Shown here piece after piece: positions 35,600-48,762 of a DNA stretch of 64,000 nt. The stretch is taken from assembly GCA_028551475.1 (NCBI GenBank), contig CM052355.1, forward strand, positions 26,377,580 through 26,441,579, written 5' to 3'. The position numbers and the translations under genes are program-made. This stretch comes from Casuarina equisetifolia (Eukaryota; Streptophyta; Magnoliopsida; Fagales; Casuarinaceae). Every line of letters starts with the position of its first letter. Position 1 is the stretch's first letter. Under the pieces are notes generated by a model that saw only the letters and a program-made list of their open reading frames with translations, ran no database searches and was not told where the DNA came from.

Positions 35600-38500
35600 C
35601 AAAGAGTGGGAGATTGGGTGTCAAACCTTATTCCTACTAGGCAAGGAAGCCTTAGGCCACTAGTAACTCCATTAAGCTACTGCTAATTGACTATTTTCTT
35701 ATTTTATGATAGAAAAAGATATTTATCAATCTTTTTTTAGATAATTGATAATATAATATTTATCTGGCACGTTCAAAAATTGTAAGTTGGAATATAATAT
35801 ATTTTTATGTACATTGAAGGTTCTTAATGTATTGCTAATATTTTATCTAGTTTAGTTTTTCTTATAATAATTCTTTTTGATGTAAAAACAACTTTAGATA
35901 TTATCACTTGTGTAGGATATCCAACTAGATATATATTCCCATAAATATGTATGAAGCTAAGGAAGATTCTTTTATAACAAGATCTTACCTTATCCTAAAT
36001 AAATGTAGTATTCATGTTAAGTAGTAAAAATTGTTATCCCATGTTGTTAAGATATTCGTTAGGAATTATGTTTACAAGTAGAAAAATACCACATCTCACT
36101 ACCTTAAGGTTTTAATATTAACATGACTTGTGCCTAAGCTTGGAGTCAGCACTAATGTGGCACCATGTATAGTTGTGCCCAAATCTAAAACTAACATGTT
36201 GAAAAGGAATGATATTAGTATAGAGTTATTTTCTCACATTGTTAAGGAAGATAATCCTATTCAAATATAAAAAGATATCATTTAAAAGAAAGTAAAATAA
36301 AATAGAAAGACATCATTTCTATTATGTTAAGGTTTTGAAATAAATACAAGTTTATAAAAAAATTTCCTAACATGCTCCCTTCTCTCAAGCCCCATCCCCT
36401 TTGCTACCATCTGCCCTTCCTCTTCTTCTTTTTTCCTTTTCCTTTGGTTTTGAAGTTAGATCGCTACGCCTGTACCTTTGCTGTATCCCCGTATCTATCA
36501 TCAACTGTGCCTGTAACTCGAACAAACTAGACGGGTATGGCCTTCTATCTACCACACCCCCTTTATTCTTCAAACGCGAAAATATTATCTCTTTCACATA
36601 TACTGTCCCAACTTCACCGCCCTTCTCTGTCTCCCCCTACCTTTGTTCTGGCGACCTCTTTTTAAGATGTCCCTTAAAAGCTATAGCTAACACCACCCAA
36701 CCCTAAGACAAAAATGTAGGTGTTTAGATCCCAGCTCTCTGGACTATCAGAAACACTGCTTTACAAGCATATTAAATGGCCTCCCGAGGTGATTATACCA
36801 CCCAGATTTTAAGTTCCAGCACTGAAGCATCTCCAAAAGATTGCTCTAAGATGGTGGATGCCAACTATATGCTCAAGATACCTAACTCAGATGCATCAGC
36901 ATTGCAAACTTTGCTATTTTGTTTGAGAACCACTAACATTTTTTCTTGTGTCAAGTCTTTCTGGTCTTCGTCAGAGCAATCGTTGTCAGTCAAGTATCGA
37001 TGCCCAAGTTTATTCTTCAATCTCAAACTCGTCCAGATTGTTGTCCCATGGGAGACTGATCAAAACTGCGAATTCTCTGCCTCGATTTCTTCCTTCAGCT
37101 TCGAGTCATGTTGATAGTCTTGGACGATTCTCCTATTGATAGAGTTTTGGGCTTTAAGCCCTACTCAAAATTCCTCACCTAGGTAATGAAATATGTTGTA
37201 TGGTGCCTACATCTCCCCCTTCTATTTCTCGTACTTTCTCTTCTAGTTGTATATAATTTTTACCCCTGCCAATAGAAAAGAAAAATCTGAGACAAGTTTA
37301 ACCAAGTTCATCAACATTAAAAATCACATGAATCATAGTTAAGATATTTTTTGCTTAAAAAGAGAATCCATCTATAGAGAAACTTTGCTAAACTGCTAAG
37401 AGAGGAAACCCTTGAAAGTAGAAGTTTGGGAACCAAATTGAGTAAATTTTGGCTTATAGAATTTTTTATACAAGTTCTAGTAAAACAACATTGTCCCTCG
37501 ATCAAACTCAATATTTATCGGGAAAAAAATAGTCCACTCTGCAATCAACTGTTTTTTGTCCTTCACTTGCAATCCAAATAGTATATCAACAAATCTTTAA
37601 TGGATAATATCAACCACAATCTTAGGTGACAATTTTGACAATTTCAAAGCAAAATTGTATATATTGTGTTGTTCTATCAATAATTTTTTAATATTGTAAA
37701 TACTACAAAGTGTTATGCTGTTAATGTTGATAATATATCATTTATTTATTTAAGTGTGTGAATTATTTCCATGTGATAAGGCAGAATCTAGGGTTTTTAG
37801 TTTAGGAAAACTAGGGGTTGATGGCTTGAGATTGATAATTTTAGGTTGTCTTGTGCATTTACAAGGTGTGGTGAGTACTTCAACAAAAGTGTTTTCTTCT
37901 ATTTGACAAATATATGTACCTGAGTTGTGTGATTGTGCATAGCGCATGGAATCCGCTTAGCCAAACGACATAAACCCTTATGTGCAATTTTGTCTGTCCT
38001 TATTTTATTTATTAGCAAACTTGGTTCACATTATTCAAAAACATTTTGATTAAATTACACAAGACCATTTGGTAACGAGTATCGCAATGGGAAATTTACA
38101 AAAACAAAATTCAACCCCCATCCCCATGTGGGAGGTAACTAGTCAAGAACTGGATAAATTATCTTGGGCAAAGTTTAAGATCTTGTTTTTTAAAATAAAT
38201 AAAATAAGATTAAAATAGAATGTCTACCTCAATTTCTCTCTCATAGTGCATTTTTCATCTCTAAATTATAAACTATACCATGTTTTAAGCCTCTAATTAT
38301 GTAGTAAGTAAAGGGAAGAAACATAATGGATAGTATGATGTAATGATCCAATAGAAAGGAAAAGGAAATTACATGATTATAAAACCAAAACTTCCTATAA
38401 TAATGTGAGTTGTAAGTAGATCTTCACATGTTCTTACTTAAAAAAATAGTTGGATCTGAAATATTTAAACTAATTACTACCATTAAATTTTGAGTAATAT

Positions 38501-39380
38501 TTGTATTTTTTTCGTTGATATATGAACTTGATAACAGTATAATATTATAATCGAATTCTGGCCCACGATTCAGACTCCTAATTTGTGCATTAGTATCGCT
38601 TGTAAATAGGTACGACTAAATGATAAATGAATAAATGATATAGCATTGGTTTAGCTGCATGATCAAAACAAATGAAAAAAAATGGAGAATGTAACTATTT
38701 AACATTACTAGTGGTAGATGCAGGTATTCAAGGCTATTGCCTGAAATTCTCACCTCATTTTCCCGTATTTACTTCTTAATGATGGCACTTACAGCCGCTT
38801 TTAATTAACTGTTTTTTAAGGTGTTAGGAAATTATTGCCTTATATTTCACACTAAGTTTCAGTTTAAAACTTTTGGACATGAATGTCAACAGAAGGATCA
38901 CTGTCAATGTGATCACCTAAGACCTTTAATTCCTGAAGGACCACCGAGACAACGAGTGTGAAAAGCACCTACCAACCCCCAAAGAAGTTTCCCTTGTGGT
39001 GGCCACATTAATCCTCCAATTCTTGTATATAAACATCTTAACTTATAAGAGAGTCATTTAATTTTTTTATTGATATATATATATATATATGTATTTTAAA
39101 CTCACACACCTGCCATAATTGAGGTAGGTACCCATCAACTATCACCTAATTCTTACAAGGTAAAATCATTGTGAAAAGACTTTTTTTTTCCCCCTTTTAA
39201 ACAGTAGAGTTGTCTGATAGTCATTATCAAATGTAAGAACCATTTTACTCAAATAGTTTAGGTCATGATCTCATCATAACAAAATGAAACTTTACCTAAT
39301 GTTGCTGATAGAAGGGCAAAACTATTTTGCTACCAATATGTCAGCCGATGTGGCTCCAGAGGAATTGCACGACTATTTCA
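35600..39380. other. No supported gene; one weak exon-like patch
   Basis: Mostly AT-rich. At about 36776-37139 there are two overlapping plus-strand open frames with natural-looking composition (for example SLSGLRQSNRCQSS and LIKTANSLPRFLPSASS). I recognise no family, and a shift between them would be needed to make one product. There is an (AT)n run at 39074-39090. Confidence 0.4.
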
Positions 39381-39838
39381 GATGCATCCCTTATGTGGAC
39401 AGCATCGTCTCCTTCCAAAGATGCAGGGTAGATTTATTTCCTTCGTTGAAGTGAATTTGTCAAACGTCCCAGGTGGCAAAGCTTATGTAGACCTCAAAGT
39501 CCTGATGATACCCCTATCCCTTACATGGTCCACATCTGGATTCCCGTCTCCTGACCCAGATGGGCTAGGCCTTATTTCTTTTCCTCTATGGATCACATGC
39601 TCGAAGCCTATACAGGACCGAGGCATTAGAATGGAACTGAAAATAGTAGAGATCCAGAAAGAAAATATCGCTAGTACTAAAACCTATAAACCATGGAAAA
39701 TAACTAGAGGGAGACATGTATCTGACTTCTCATCCACAGATGAAATAGTATGAATTATCCATTCCCATGTTCTACACCGTCCACTCCCCTTAGCCCGAGC
39801 ATTTGCCATCTTAATGCTCTACGGAGGAGCAAGAAATC

Positions 39839-41209
39839 ATGGTTATGATAAACCTCGCATCCTATCCATCATCCTCTTGCTACTCCCTCATCAGATTAAC
39901 TAATTCAAAGACGCCCATCACCGAATTTTCAGTAAAGCCCAAAACCCACTTCGCAAAATCTTCTCTTTCTTCTGCATGCTGCTCGTTTTCTTCATCACAC
40001 CGCAGTTTGAATTTGAAGCATCAATTTTTCTTTGGGAAGAGTGGGAACCCACTCGGGAAAAAATTGGATTTTAGGTCTTTGGAGATTTCTGCATTTGGTT
40101 TTGATAACTTTGAGAGTGCTCAATCTGTTTTAGAGTCAGTTGCAGTCATAACTTCCATAGTCGTTGTTCATGAGAGTGGTCACTTCCTCGCCGCTTATCT
40201 TCAAGGAATCCATGTAAGTAAATTTGCTATTGGGTTTGGTCCTGTTTTAGCTAAATTCATTGCCAACAATGTAGAGTACTCTGTTAGAGCTTTTCCTCTC
40301 GGTGGCTTTGTGGGGTTTCCTGATAATGATCCAGATAGTGACATTCCACTGGATGATGAAAATTTGCTTAAGAATAGGCCCTTACTGGATAGGGTAATTG
40401 TGGTTTCTGCTGGTGTTGTTGCCAATATAATTTTTGCGTATTTGTTAATCTTTCTCCAAGTGACATCAGTTGGTTTGCCTGTAAGAGAATCCTTTCCTGG
40501 GGTGCTTGTGCCCAAGGTCGAAGCCTTTTCGGCTGCTTCTCGAGATGGATTGCTTCCGGGCGATATAATAGTTGCGATTGATGGAAAGGAATTGCCAAAG
40601 ATGGGGTCTAATGCAATTTCTGAGCTTCTTGATTTAATTAAAAGAAATCCTAAAAGAAATCTGTTGTTCAAGATTGAGAGGGGGAAGGAGAATTTAGAAA
40701 TTGGAATCACCCCAGATGAGCGTTCTGATGGAACTGGTAAAATTGGTGTTAATTTAGTACCAATTGAAAAGTTTTTGAAAGTTTTGCCCAGGAATTTATT
40801 TGAAGCTTTCAGTTTCACTGGCAAAGAATTCTGGGGGCTGTCATCTGCTATTCTCAACGGCTTACAACAGACTTTTCTGAATTTCTCAGAATCTGTTGGT
40901 AAGGTTGCGGGTCCTGTGGGTATCATTTCTGCTGGTGCTGAAGTAGCAAGGTCTAATATCGAAGGCCTTTACCAATTTGCAGCTGCGGTTAATATTAACC
41001 TTGCAATAGTGAACCTACTTCCCATACCTGCTTTAGACGGAGGTGCCTTGGCTTTGATTCTCGTAGAGGCAGCTAGAGGTGGGAGAAAGCTCCCTTTAGA
41101 ACTGGAGCAGCGGATTATGTCGTCAGGGATCATGCTTGTTTTTCTTCTAGGGCTATACATCACTGTCCGGGACACTCTTAACCTTGATTTCCTAAAAGAT
41201 TTGCTGTGA
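39839..41209 (+). CDS. ARASP: Chloroplast membrane site-2 protease (M50 metalloprotease, RseP-like)
   Basis: A single-exon frame of 456 residues encodes an intramembrane zinc metalloprotease of the bacterial RseP/plant ARASP type, expected in the chloroplast inner envelope or thylakoid. A serine-rich N-terminus of about 85 residues fits a transit peptide. The zinc-binding HESGH lies at 111-115, followed by IGFGP and SVRAFPLGGFVGF, and a membrane segment at about 185-210. A PDZ domain follows at about 220-295 (GLLPGDIIVAIDG), then the second metal motif NLLPIPALDGG at 392-402 with its aspartate at 400, and a last membrane segment at about 428-442. All catalytic elements are present and the length fits the family. 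A second ATG two codons later could also start the protein. The symbol follows the Arabidopsis homologue family; a close paralogue cannot be excluded. Confidence 0.93.
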   Translation: MVMINLASYPSSSCYSLIRLTNSKTPITEFSVKPKTHFAKSSLSSACCSFSSSHRSLNLKHQFFFGKSGNPLGKKLDFRSLEISAFGFDNFESAQSVLESVAVITSIVVVHESGHFLAAYLQGIHVSKFAIGFGPVLAKFIANNVEYSVRAFPLGGFVGFPDNDPDSDIPLDDENLLKNRPLLDRVIVVSAGVVANIIFAYLLIFLQVTSVGLPVRESFPGVLVPKVEAFSAASRDGLLPGDIIVAIDGKELPKMGSNAISELLDLIKRNPKRNLLFKIERGKENLEIGITPDERSDGTGKIGVNLVPIEKFLKVLPRNLFEAFSFTGKEFWGLSSAILNGLQQTFLNFSESVGKVAGPVGIISAGAEVARSNIEGLYQFAAAVNINLAIVNLLPIPALDGGALALILVEAARGGRKLPLELEQRIMSSGIMLVFLLGLYITVRDTLNLDFLKDLL

Positions 41210-44200
41210 TTGATTCCAAGGTCTCTGAAGTTTGAAGTTGATTGGGGTTGGGAAAAAATTTACAAAGCTGTTGTTAGATCAGACTGGTTCTGATGTCTCA
41301 AAGCGGGGGCAAACTGAGGTGACTGGGAATGTTTGATATGATATATTTACTTCTGCTAAAATCATTACAAGGAAGATGCTCATGGCTCCTCTGTTGTTCT
41401 CAATATCTTTCATCAAATAGGAGATCTTTTTTTATAGTTCTGTAAACTATAGTCCTTTTGATGATATTGGCAACATAATACTGTTATGAACGCAATGTCT
41501 TCTTTTGACTGTTGAAAGTCCCTGAAGATACCTATAACAGCTACATTCTTTTCTGTAAGACATTTGAGCTCTCTTGGGTGTCATGAGTTGGAAGTCACCT
41601 GAATGACATCTTTTGTTACACTCCAACATTCAACTCAAAAATGCAGGCAAGCAGTAGCTTTTTACTTTTCCTACTTAAGATCTTTCAAAGGTTTAGCATC
41701 TCGAAATAGTTGCTTCTTTGCACATTTTTGCATCCAGCTCGTTTACACATGCTGCATCATTGCATATTGTCGTGGTTTAAACTATCCTTCATCTTGCTTG
41801 TAGTAGGCAACTTCTGGCCTCAAATGATAGACATACTTAAGAAGAGGATTGGAATGTCTTATATTTGAATTTTTTATTTTTTATTTTATTTTGTGTTTTT
41901 TATTTGTTCCTTTGCATTCTACAATTTACCATTTTGGTTTACGGCACCCACCCAATTATGCCCTAATCTATTTTCTTCCTCTTCCATCCCACCTCTTCTC
42001 CCCTGTCTTGTCACCTCCCAGGTCAACCGTGGCCGCTACCCCCCTTTGTAGTGAGGGAGGCCTTTAGACCAATTTTTTTAAGATTCTATTTTCATTTAAA
42101 TTTTCATATCATGGATTGTATCTAATGGTTTGAAATTTTTATCTTTCATATACTCCCTTACACACCAAGCAACCTTGAGCTTAAAATCACACAAGATAAA
42201 GTAAAATCAACTTTAACTTTAATCTATATTGAAATATTCAACCCAGAAGTTAGTTGAATAATTGAAGGATTTTTCTTTGATTCAAGTCTTCATATCACAT
42301 ATTTTATTTTTCAACATGAATGTCCTAGACACACTTTCTTCAAATTTTGATTTTTAAATAAATAAAAATTGCAATTTTTAACACATAGATGGCAATATAG
42401 TAAAACTATTTATGTAAGATTACCTGGCTCAAATAGTAATCATTAATTTTGGATCCAAGAACTGAAGTTAGAAATATAAATAATTTAAAGACTTAAAAAC
42501 GTGATTCTGAACACTCAAATTATAAACTAAAATCCCACAAAAACGCATTGCAACTTTAAAATTAATTAACTACACGGCCTTTAGGATATAAAGTTTGAAA
42601 ACTTGGTAGCTCTTTAAACAATGATCTGAAAGAGAAGCAAGAAAAATAAATGAAAATATTTTGTTATTATTGAAAACTAAGATAAGAACTCTTTATGCTA
42701 TTATTGAAACAAGGTCGCCTCTTTATGATCATTTTCTCTTTGAGCCCAGAAACAAGTCCAGCCCAAACTATGTACGGTAGTCCAAGGACAAACCTACCCT
42801 AATATGCTAGATGTTCAAGAATTACGTAAAAGCTGAATTTAGTCCTCAAAATTTTAGGTATTTTTATTTAGGATTTTTTTTATAGTTCTGACAACTAAAT
42901 TTTTGGACTTCCTCTATTTCCATACTGATTCTTCTTTTAATCTACTATCAAATTTACTAATTGTGTTATATCATATATTCAATCGATGCATGTATACCTT
43001 CGACACAATTTTATACTAATTATATGTATATCGTAGATGAAAAATCTTAATAAGAGATACTATCTTTGTTGGGAAAAATAACAAGTGAGCACATGTCAAA
43101 TAGTTCTTGTTATATTGGTTTAGAAAGACAAACAAACAAAAACTAATGAGATGAGAAATTGGAGAGGCAACATATATAATAAAAAAGAGTTTAAAATTTA
43201 TTTATCATAATTGGAAACTCATTTGCTAAAAGTTGTACCAAAACTTAGAGACTAAAATTAGTTTCTTTTTTCCCTTAATTTAAAACTAAGAGACTGGACT
43301 TAGTTTCTATTTCCTTTAATTTACTATGCCATATCACCAAATACAAGATTGTGACTGGAATATCAATATCAAATTTGTGAATCCAGAGATTGATTTTTAG
43401 TTTTTAAAATGAACAAGAATATTTGAGGTGAAGGCCTTTGTCCATAAGCTTTAATTTGAGATCAAAAAGAAGAAAATGAAAATGTTAATAGAAATATGGA
43501 TTTGATTGACGCCAAAAATAAGGTGAAGAATACATTAGAATTGTCACTTGATGATGATTTGATAAATAAAATAAGTCACAATTTTAAAAGCTTGAGACAA
43601 AAACTCAGAGCATTAGATTTACATAAATTGAACTACTAATTGTGTTTAGATTAAATTAAGTTGGATGAAAAGCATAACTTACACTACGAACTTTCTTCTA
43701 CTGATCATAACTCTTATTTTCAAATTCCCATGCAAATCCGACATATGAAATTGCACAAGTAGTAGATTTCTCCATAAAAGCATAAAGGAAACCTTTACGG
43801 CTTGACCTATGTATCGTATGAGCCAAATTTTAAGTGGCCTAATTACTAAAATTTGAGGTTAAAAGGAAGGAGAAAAAAATAAAAATAAAAAATCTAATGA
43901 GAAAAGTGTAGTCAATCTTATAAATTTTGAATACGAAGTTAAGCTTGTACGAGCCTTAATAGAATAGGCTTTCCCATTTATTGGAATTTTAGTTGGCTAA
44001 CTCTTACACTGTAAAAATGAGTTCTCCTCATTGTACTTTGTACTCACCCTCTGTACAATTACAAAGATTTGTACCTCTCTTTGCATACAAACGATGGCAC
44101 TAAAACTTCCAACTTCACTGAGTCCCAACCCTGCGATGAGCTGAATGGTTAAATTCTCTCCCAAGACACCATGCTCAAGCAAAGCTTCTGGAAACCATTC

Positions 44201-44800
44201 GAACTGAGTTGCACTTAAGAAAACAGTCTGCAACTCTTAACCAAATCCCACTTCATTTGATACGGAAATACAGAATTTGAATTGTAGTTTATTAAGAAGT
44301 CAAAGGAGATTTCGGTTTAAAAGGAGGGTCATCTAGTTAATGGGTTACCAAAACAAAATCATTAAAAAATGATAAACGACAAGAAAGTTTTGCTGTTAAC
44401 GGGGGATCAAGGAAGTCCATAGGCCAGTCAATGACATCCATTCCTGTTGTTCAGATGTCTGTCCAAGTCTAGAAGCTACGTTACAATTTGTGTTGTTTAA
44501 GACATTTTCTAAACATGTTTGGTTGAAGAATAAAGAAAGATATCTTGTTATTACAAAGGACAAAAACCCCCCATCGCTGGACCTTCATAAACTCGTTTTT
44601 ACTCGATAGGTTAGACAGAGAAGTGAGAAATGACGAAGGTGGTGTTCTAGAAGCTATAAAGGGGATGAATCGTGGAGCAAACACATCATGTGTAGATGGA
44701 AAACGCGTCCATCGACGTACCACTCAGCATGCAACCCGGGCCGAAATGGAAGCTCGCACCTCAAAATGAATCTCCTCAAGCACACCCTTCCCTCTGGGGT
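41210..44800. other. Intergenic DNA with no supported gene
   Basis: The first few hundred bases are the 3' region of the protease gene. The rest is AT-rich. Phrases such as TTTAGTCCTCAAAATTTTAG and AGAGACTAAAATTAGTTTC (42.8-43.3 kb) look like decayed dispersed repeats, but I cannot define an element. Confidence 0.45.
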
Positions 44801-44849
44801 CGCTCACATCTACCCACAACCCAAATCCCAAAAGCTTCGTGGTCCCACA

Positions 44850-44851
<2 letters not shown>

Positions 44852-44908
<57 letters not shown>
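44852..44908. repeat. (TC)n microsatellite upstream of the MYB gene
   Basis: About 57 bases of uninterrupted CT/TC dinucleotide, roughly 400 bases before the MYB start codon. Confidence 0.97.
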
Positions 44909-44913
<5 letters not shown>

Positions 44914-45063
44914 CCTTTGTGTGTCTGAAAGCCTCTTTCTCCCAATCTGCCTCTTCTCTGTACAACTTTCACTTTCTCTTCCTAGATCCAGTGCCGCTGT
45001 CCAAATCCTAAGAAAAGAGACACCTCTGGACGGGACAAGGGCTTAGTTCTTTCCTTCCTTCTT

Positions 45064-45066
<3 letters not shown>

Positions 45067-45101
<35 letters not shown>
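45067..45101. repeat. (TC)n microsatellite in the MYB 5' leader or promoter
   Basis: About 34 bases of TC repeat, flanked by pyrimidine-rich DNA, about 205 bases before the start codon. Such tracts are common in plant core promoters and 5' leaders. Confidence 0.97.
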
Positions 45102-45104
<3 letters not shown>

Positions 45105-45305
45105 CTTCCTTGCATCTCTCTCTCATCTTGGGAGAGGAGAGAAATCTTCAGAACCGACCTTCTTCTCATCTCCTTGTAGTGCATAAATACACGACACAGC
45201 ACCCAGCGTCACGTAAGCATAGAACCATTTTCACTTTCTTAAGCCAAACCTAAAAGAGAGCAAAGAAAGAGAGAGGAAACAAGGTCGCAGCTAACAAGGC
45301 CAAGA

Positions 45306-45958
45306 ATGACCAGCAAAAACGGGGAAGGAGCACAGAACGGTGCTGCAGCTGAGGCAGCGAGAAGCGGAGAGGAGTCCAGCCGGGGGCTGAAGAAGGGGCC
45401 TTGGACGGCTGCGGAGGACGCGATTCTGATGGAGTACGTGAAGACGTATGGGGAAGGGAACTGGAACGCGGTGCAGAAGAATTGTGGGCTGATGAGGTGT
45501 GGTAAGAGCTGCAGGCTGAGATGGGCTAATCATTTGAGGCCTAATCTCAAGAAAGGAACCTTTTCTGCGGAGGAGGAGAGGATCATCATAGAGCTTCACG
45601 CTAAGCTCGGCAACAAATGGGCTCGTATGGCTTCCCAGGTATACACGACATGCATTCTCGTATCATGCATATTCTTCTCTATTTTAGGGTTCCCATGTAC
45701 TATCATCACCTTGGTCTCGATTTTTAGACCTCGTTTTGTTTATGTTGGTTTTGATTTTGAACCTTTTAGTGTTTATTCTAGCTGGTTTCTTCTTCTCCTT
45801 TTTCCGATGCATGAGTTCTCTAATGATTCTGATGCTCCCCCATCCGAATTTCCTTGGACTATTCTTGGTTTCCAGATTGACGATCTGACCATTGAAGTTG
45901 ATTGTGGCCAATCCTTACTCACACTTCCCCCAAGAGAAATAGATTTTGTGTTTCATCT

Positions 45959-46018
<60 letters not shown>

Positions 46019-46319
46019 GCATACATACATGTGGGGTGTCTTTGATGGCTGACAGGCATATTTTCCCCTCCTCTTTGACCATCTCCATACACATGATCTA
46101 CATTTTCATTGTTAAAGATGGAAGTCCTTTGATTTGTAACCAGACAGAGAGACCTCACTTCTTAATTTTGGACTACTTTTCAATTCCCCAAGCCAATTCT
46201 TATTTGCTTTTTTCCTTTTTTCATTTAATTTCCATTTTTATTGTTCTGAATTTTTTAGTAAGATATTTACACCTGCATCTATGATGCTGACCTCAAACTT
46301 TTGTCTCTGACACCCTTTT

Positions 46320-46365
<46 letters not shown>

Positions 46366-47851
46366 ATCCGACCCCCTCTTTATGTTTTTATGTGAAACCA
46401 CCCACCATTACGTATCTTTGTTTTTTTTTTTTTTTTTAAATGACTCACTGTTTTTTCTATCTCTGGATCCTCTGTTTCTCCCCCCTTCAGTTACCTGGTC
46501 GAACTGACAATGAGATAAAGAACTACTGGAATACAAGAATGAAGAGACGCCAGAGAGCCGGCTTGCCTCTGTATCCTCAGGAGGTGCAGCAAGAAGCTGC
46601 AGCTTTTCATCTCCTACTGCAACGACAACAACAGCAGCAGCAGCAGCAACAGCACCATCACCACCAAATCCAAAAGCAGCCTCACTCTTCCACAGCTTCA
46701 TTCTCAGCTCTGCTGCCCTCGTCTCAGCCGCAGAAAATGAACCCCAATCCCTCGCCTCCCCTTTACGAGACGACGGGTTTCTCTACCACTCCAGACCCTT
46801 TCCAGAGCCAGGCCAATTCCGGGTTTTACTCCAACCACAGCAGCCAATTCAAGTTTTTCGGTGGAAACGTCCACAACAACAATGCTACTGGCTATACCTT
46901 ACCTCTATCCCCTGTCTCTACTTTTGGCTCATCACCGTCCAATCTGTTTAATCAGAATATTACAGCCCAATCCCTCTCGGCTCCACCGCTTGAATTCAAC
47001 TCTGACAGTTTTGGTAGCAATTACAATGTCAATTCCTTGGCTGTGGGGCCTCCATCTGAGCCATTTGGCATCATCCAGGGACTAGAAACAGAGCTTCCTT
47101 CAAACCAAACTCCACCATACTCAACAAACCATACTTCACCCACAACCAGTGGTGATGAGAACCTAATGGCAGCTTCAAGCAGTGCTAATGACTACGAAAT
47201 GGAGCCACCATTGACGCAGAGCAATAGCGGATTGTTGGATGCTCTTCTGGTGGAGTCTCAAACTCTGTCCAGTAAGTCCACGGCAAAAGACTTATCGGCG
47301 GCCACTGACAATAAAGGGAAAAGCGTGGTGGTGGATGCATCGATGGAGAAGGAAGACGCAGTACCAATGGACTCAGTTTTGAAGACTAGTGGCGAGACTA
47401 GTCCTGAGAACCAATGGGATGACATAAGCTCTTCCCAATCTTCGATCGGTGAGTTATTATCTTTTGTGTTTGATTGGGAATTAACTCTCAGACAGATTGA
47501 AAATATTTTGTATAACATGTTTTGTGTTTGCTGCCTACTATTGGTATTACGTTCTACCTTTTGCCTTGCACAGGGATGAAACCAACAGAGGATCCACTAG
47601 AAGAAATGAACTCCATGGATGATGATCTGTTGAGCCTACTCGACAACTTCCCATCGGGGATGCCATCACCCGACTGGTACCCTGGAGGTCATGACATCTC
47701 TAATGGCCAAGCATCGGCTGTGGCAAGCGACAACTTGAGGCTCAATGCCGAGCAAAATGCATCAACTGCCCCGGCCACACCCACTGCCACCCCGGAGCTC
47801 GAATGGGGCCTAGGCTCTTGCTACTGGAAAAACATGCCTGGCATATGTTAA
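45306..47851 (+). CDS. GAMYB-like R2R3-MYB transcription factor (MYB33/97/101 subgroup)
   Basis: Three exons (45306-45638, 46491-47448, 47574-47851; all introns GT-AG, phases fit) encode 522 residues. R2 has tryptophans at 33, 53 and 73 ([34 protein letters not shown]). R3 has phenylalanine at 86 and tryptophans at 105 and 124 ([20 protein letters not shown]). Next comes the subgroup-18 signature GLPLYPQEV, a glutamine/histidine run (about 155-170), [27 protein letters not shown] and the C-terminus YWKNMPGIC. Intron 1 splits R3 just before LPGRTDNE, as in this family. Members act in the nucleus downstream of gibberellin in anther, pollen-tube and aleurone programmes. The mRNA carries a miR159 site (see 47089). 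The C-terminus resembles the MYB97/101/120 branch, but I cannot assign orthology from one sequence. Confidence 0.95.
45962..46016. repeat. (TC)n microsatellite in MYB intron 1
   Basis: About 55 bases of TC repeat inside the first intron of the MYB gene. Confidence 0.97.
46323..46357. repeat. Second (TC)n microsatellite in MYB intron 1
   Basis: About 34 bases of TC repeat, 134 bases before the exon 2 acceptor. Confidence 0.97.
47089..47109 (+). promoter_or_regulatory. miR159 target site in the MYB coding sequence
   Basis: CAGAGCTTCCTTCAAACCAA plus A at 47109 pairs with the conserved plant miR159. There is one mismatch at miRNA position 6, one G:U at position 14 and one mismatch at the final position 21; positions 7-13, spanning the cleavage point, pair perfectly. 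The site encodes ELPSNQ in frame, the place where GAMYB genes carry their known miR159 site (ELPSFQ in MYB33). Confidence 0.8.
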
Positions 47852-48760
47852 ATAGCTTCCGACAGACGTCTATGTTTGTTTCTAGTTGTCTAGGGTTAGT
47901 GTTCTACTGTCCATATGGTTTGAAGAGTAGAAGTAGAATGTCCATGCGGGTCAAGGATTAGATGGTAGCCGCCATGTTTGAACAACTAGTATCAAATGCT
48001 GTTGTAAGTTTAGCTTAAATTAGGCGTGAACCTTTTCTTCTGTTGTAGTTTACTGTTTGTTCGAAAGTGGCTTGTGTTTGTAGCAAAAACGACAAAAAGA
48101 AAACCTTATGCTTGACTAGTAAAGTGTGTTGTGAAATGAGTTTTCGCTTCAGTATCTAAAGTTCTAAAAGGAGGGTGGGTCATATGCAGCCTTAGATGCA
48201 TTGCTAAATTAAGCCGAGGCTGAAACTGCATGCTTGTCCTTCTAGATTACTCCCCACGACTGTCTCTTTTCCTGCATGAACCATGCCTAATTGGGGTTCC
48301 AGACATGACACCATTTTGGCACACATCCACCACTTTTACCCAGGAATCTCGTTAAAGTTATGCGGACAAAGTTGCTAAATTTAGAGGTACCTTGGTGGGT
48401 CATCTCTCAGCTTGGTTTCGCTTTAATTCTCTACCATGAAACGTCTCTATTTTTAGTGAGAGGAAAGGGTTCACGCGTACCATCTTTTCCCCAATCATCT
48501 CCCACTTTCCTCTACATGCTTCCAAGATATAATGACACATGAATGTGAGAGCAACCTCTGCAGCTGCTTAGATCATGGGCCACCGAGGAAGCATGTTTCT
48601 CGTTCCATCCGCTCTTGTTACGGAACTTGTATGTCTAAGCAGATGCATACGATATTCTAAACGTTCATGCCCCCCACATTTCTCATCGATGCCTCAAAAT
48701 TTTACTGAGCAAAAAGTTGCTTAATTCAAGCTTCACTTGTAAATTTCTTCTAATTTTCTG
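47852..48760. other. 3' region of the MYB gene and intergenic DNA
   Basis: No gene is visible. The first few hundred bases are the probable 3' untranslated region. Confidence 0.5.
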
Positions 48761-48762
48761 CC

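Noticed and set aside
36776..37139. Two overlapping plus-strand open frames that look protein-like
   Set aside because: They need a frameshift to join and match no family I know, so they are mentioned only within the gap entry.
39382..39753. Open frame of 123 codons before the site-2 protease gene
   Set aside because: Composition is not protein-like, no motif is recognised, and it sits in the likely promoter of the protease gene.
40201..40926. Long antisense open frame of 241 codons
   Set aside because: It lies entirely within the site-2 protease coding sequence on the other strand and is a codon-bias shadow.
44696..45046. Overlapping open frames rich in serine-leucine before the MYB gene
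   Set aside because: They are translations of the (TC)n microsatellite and its flanks.
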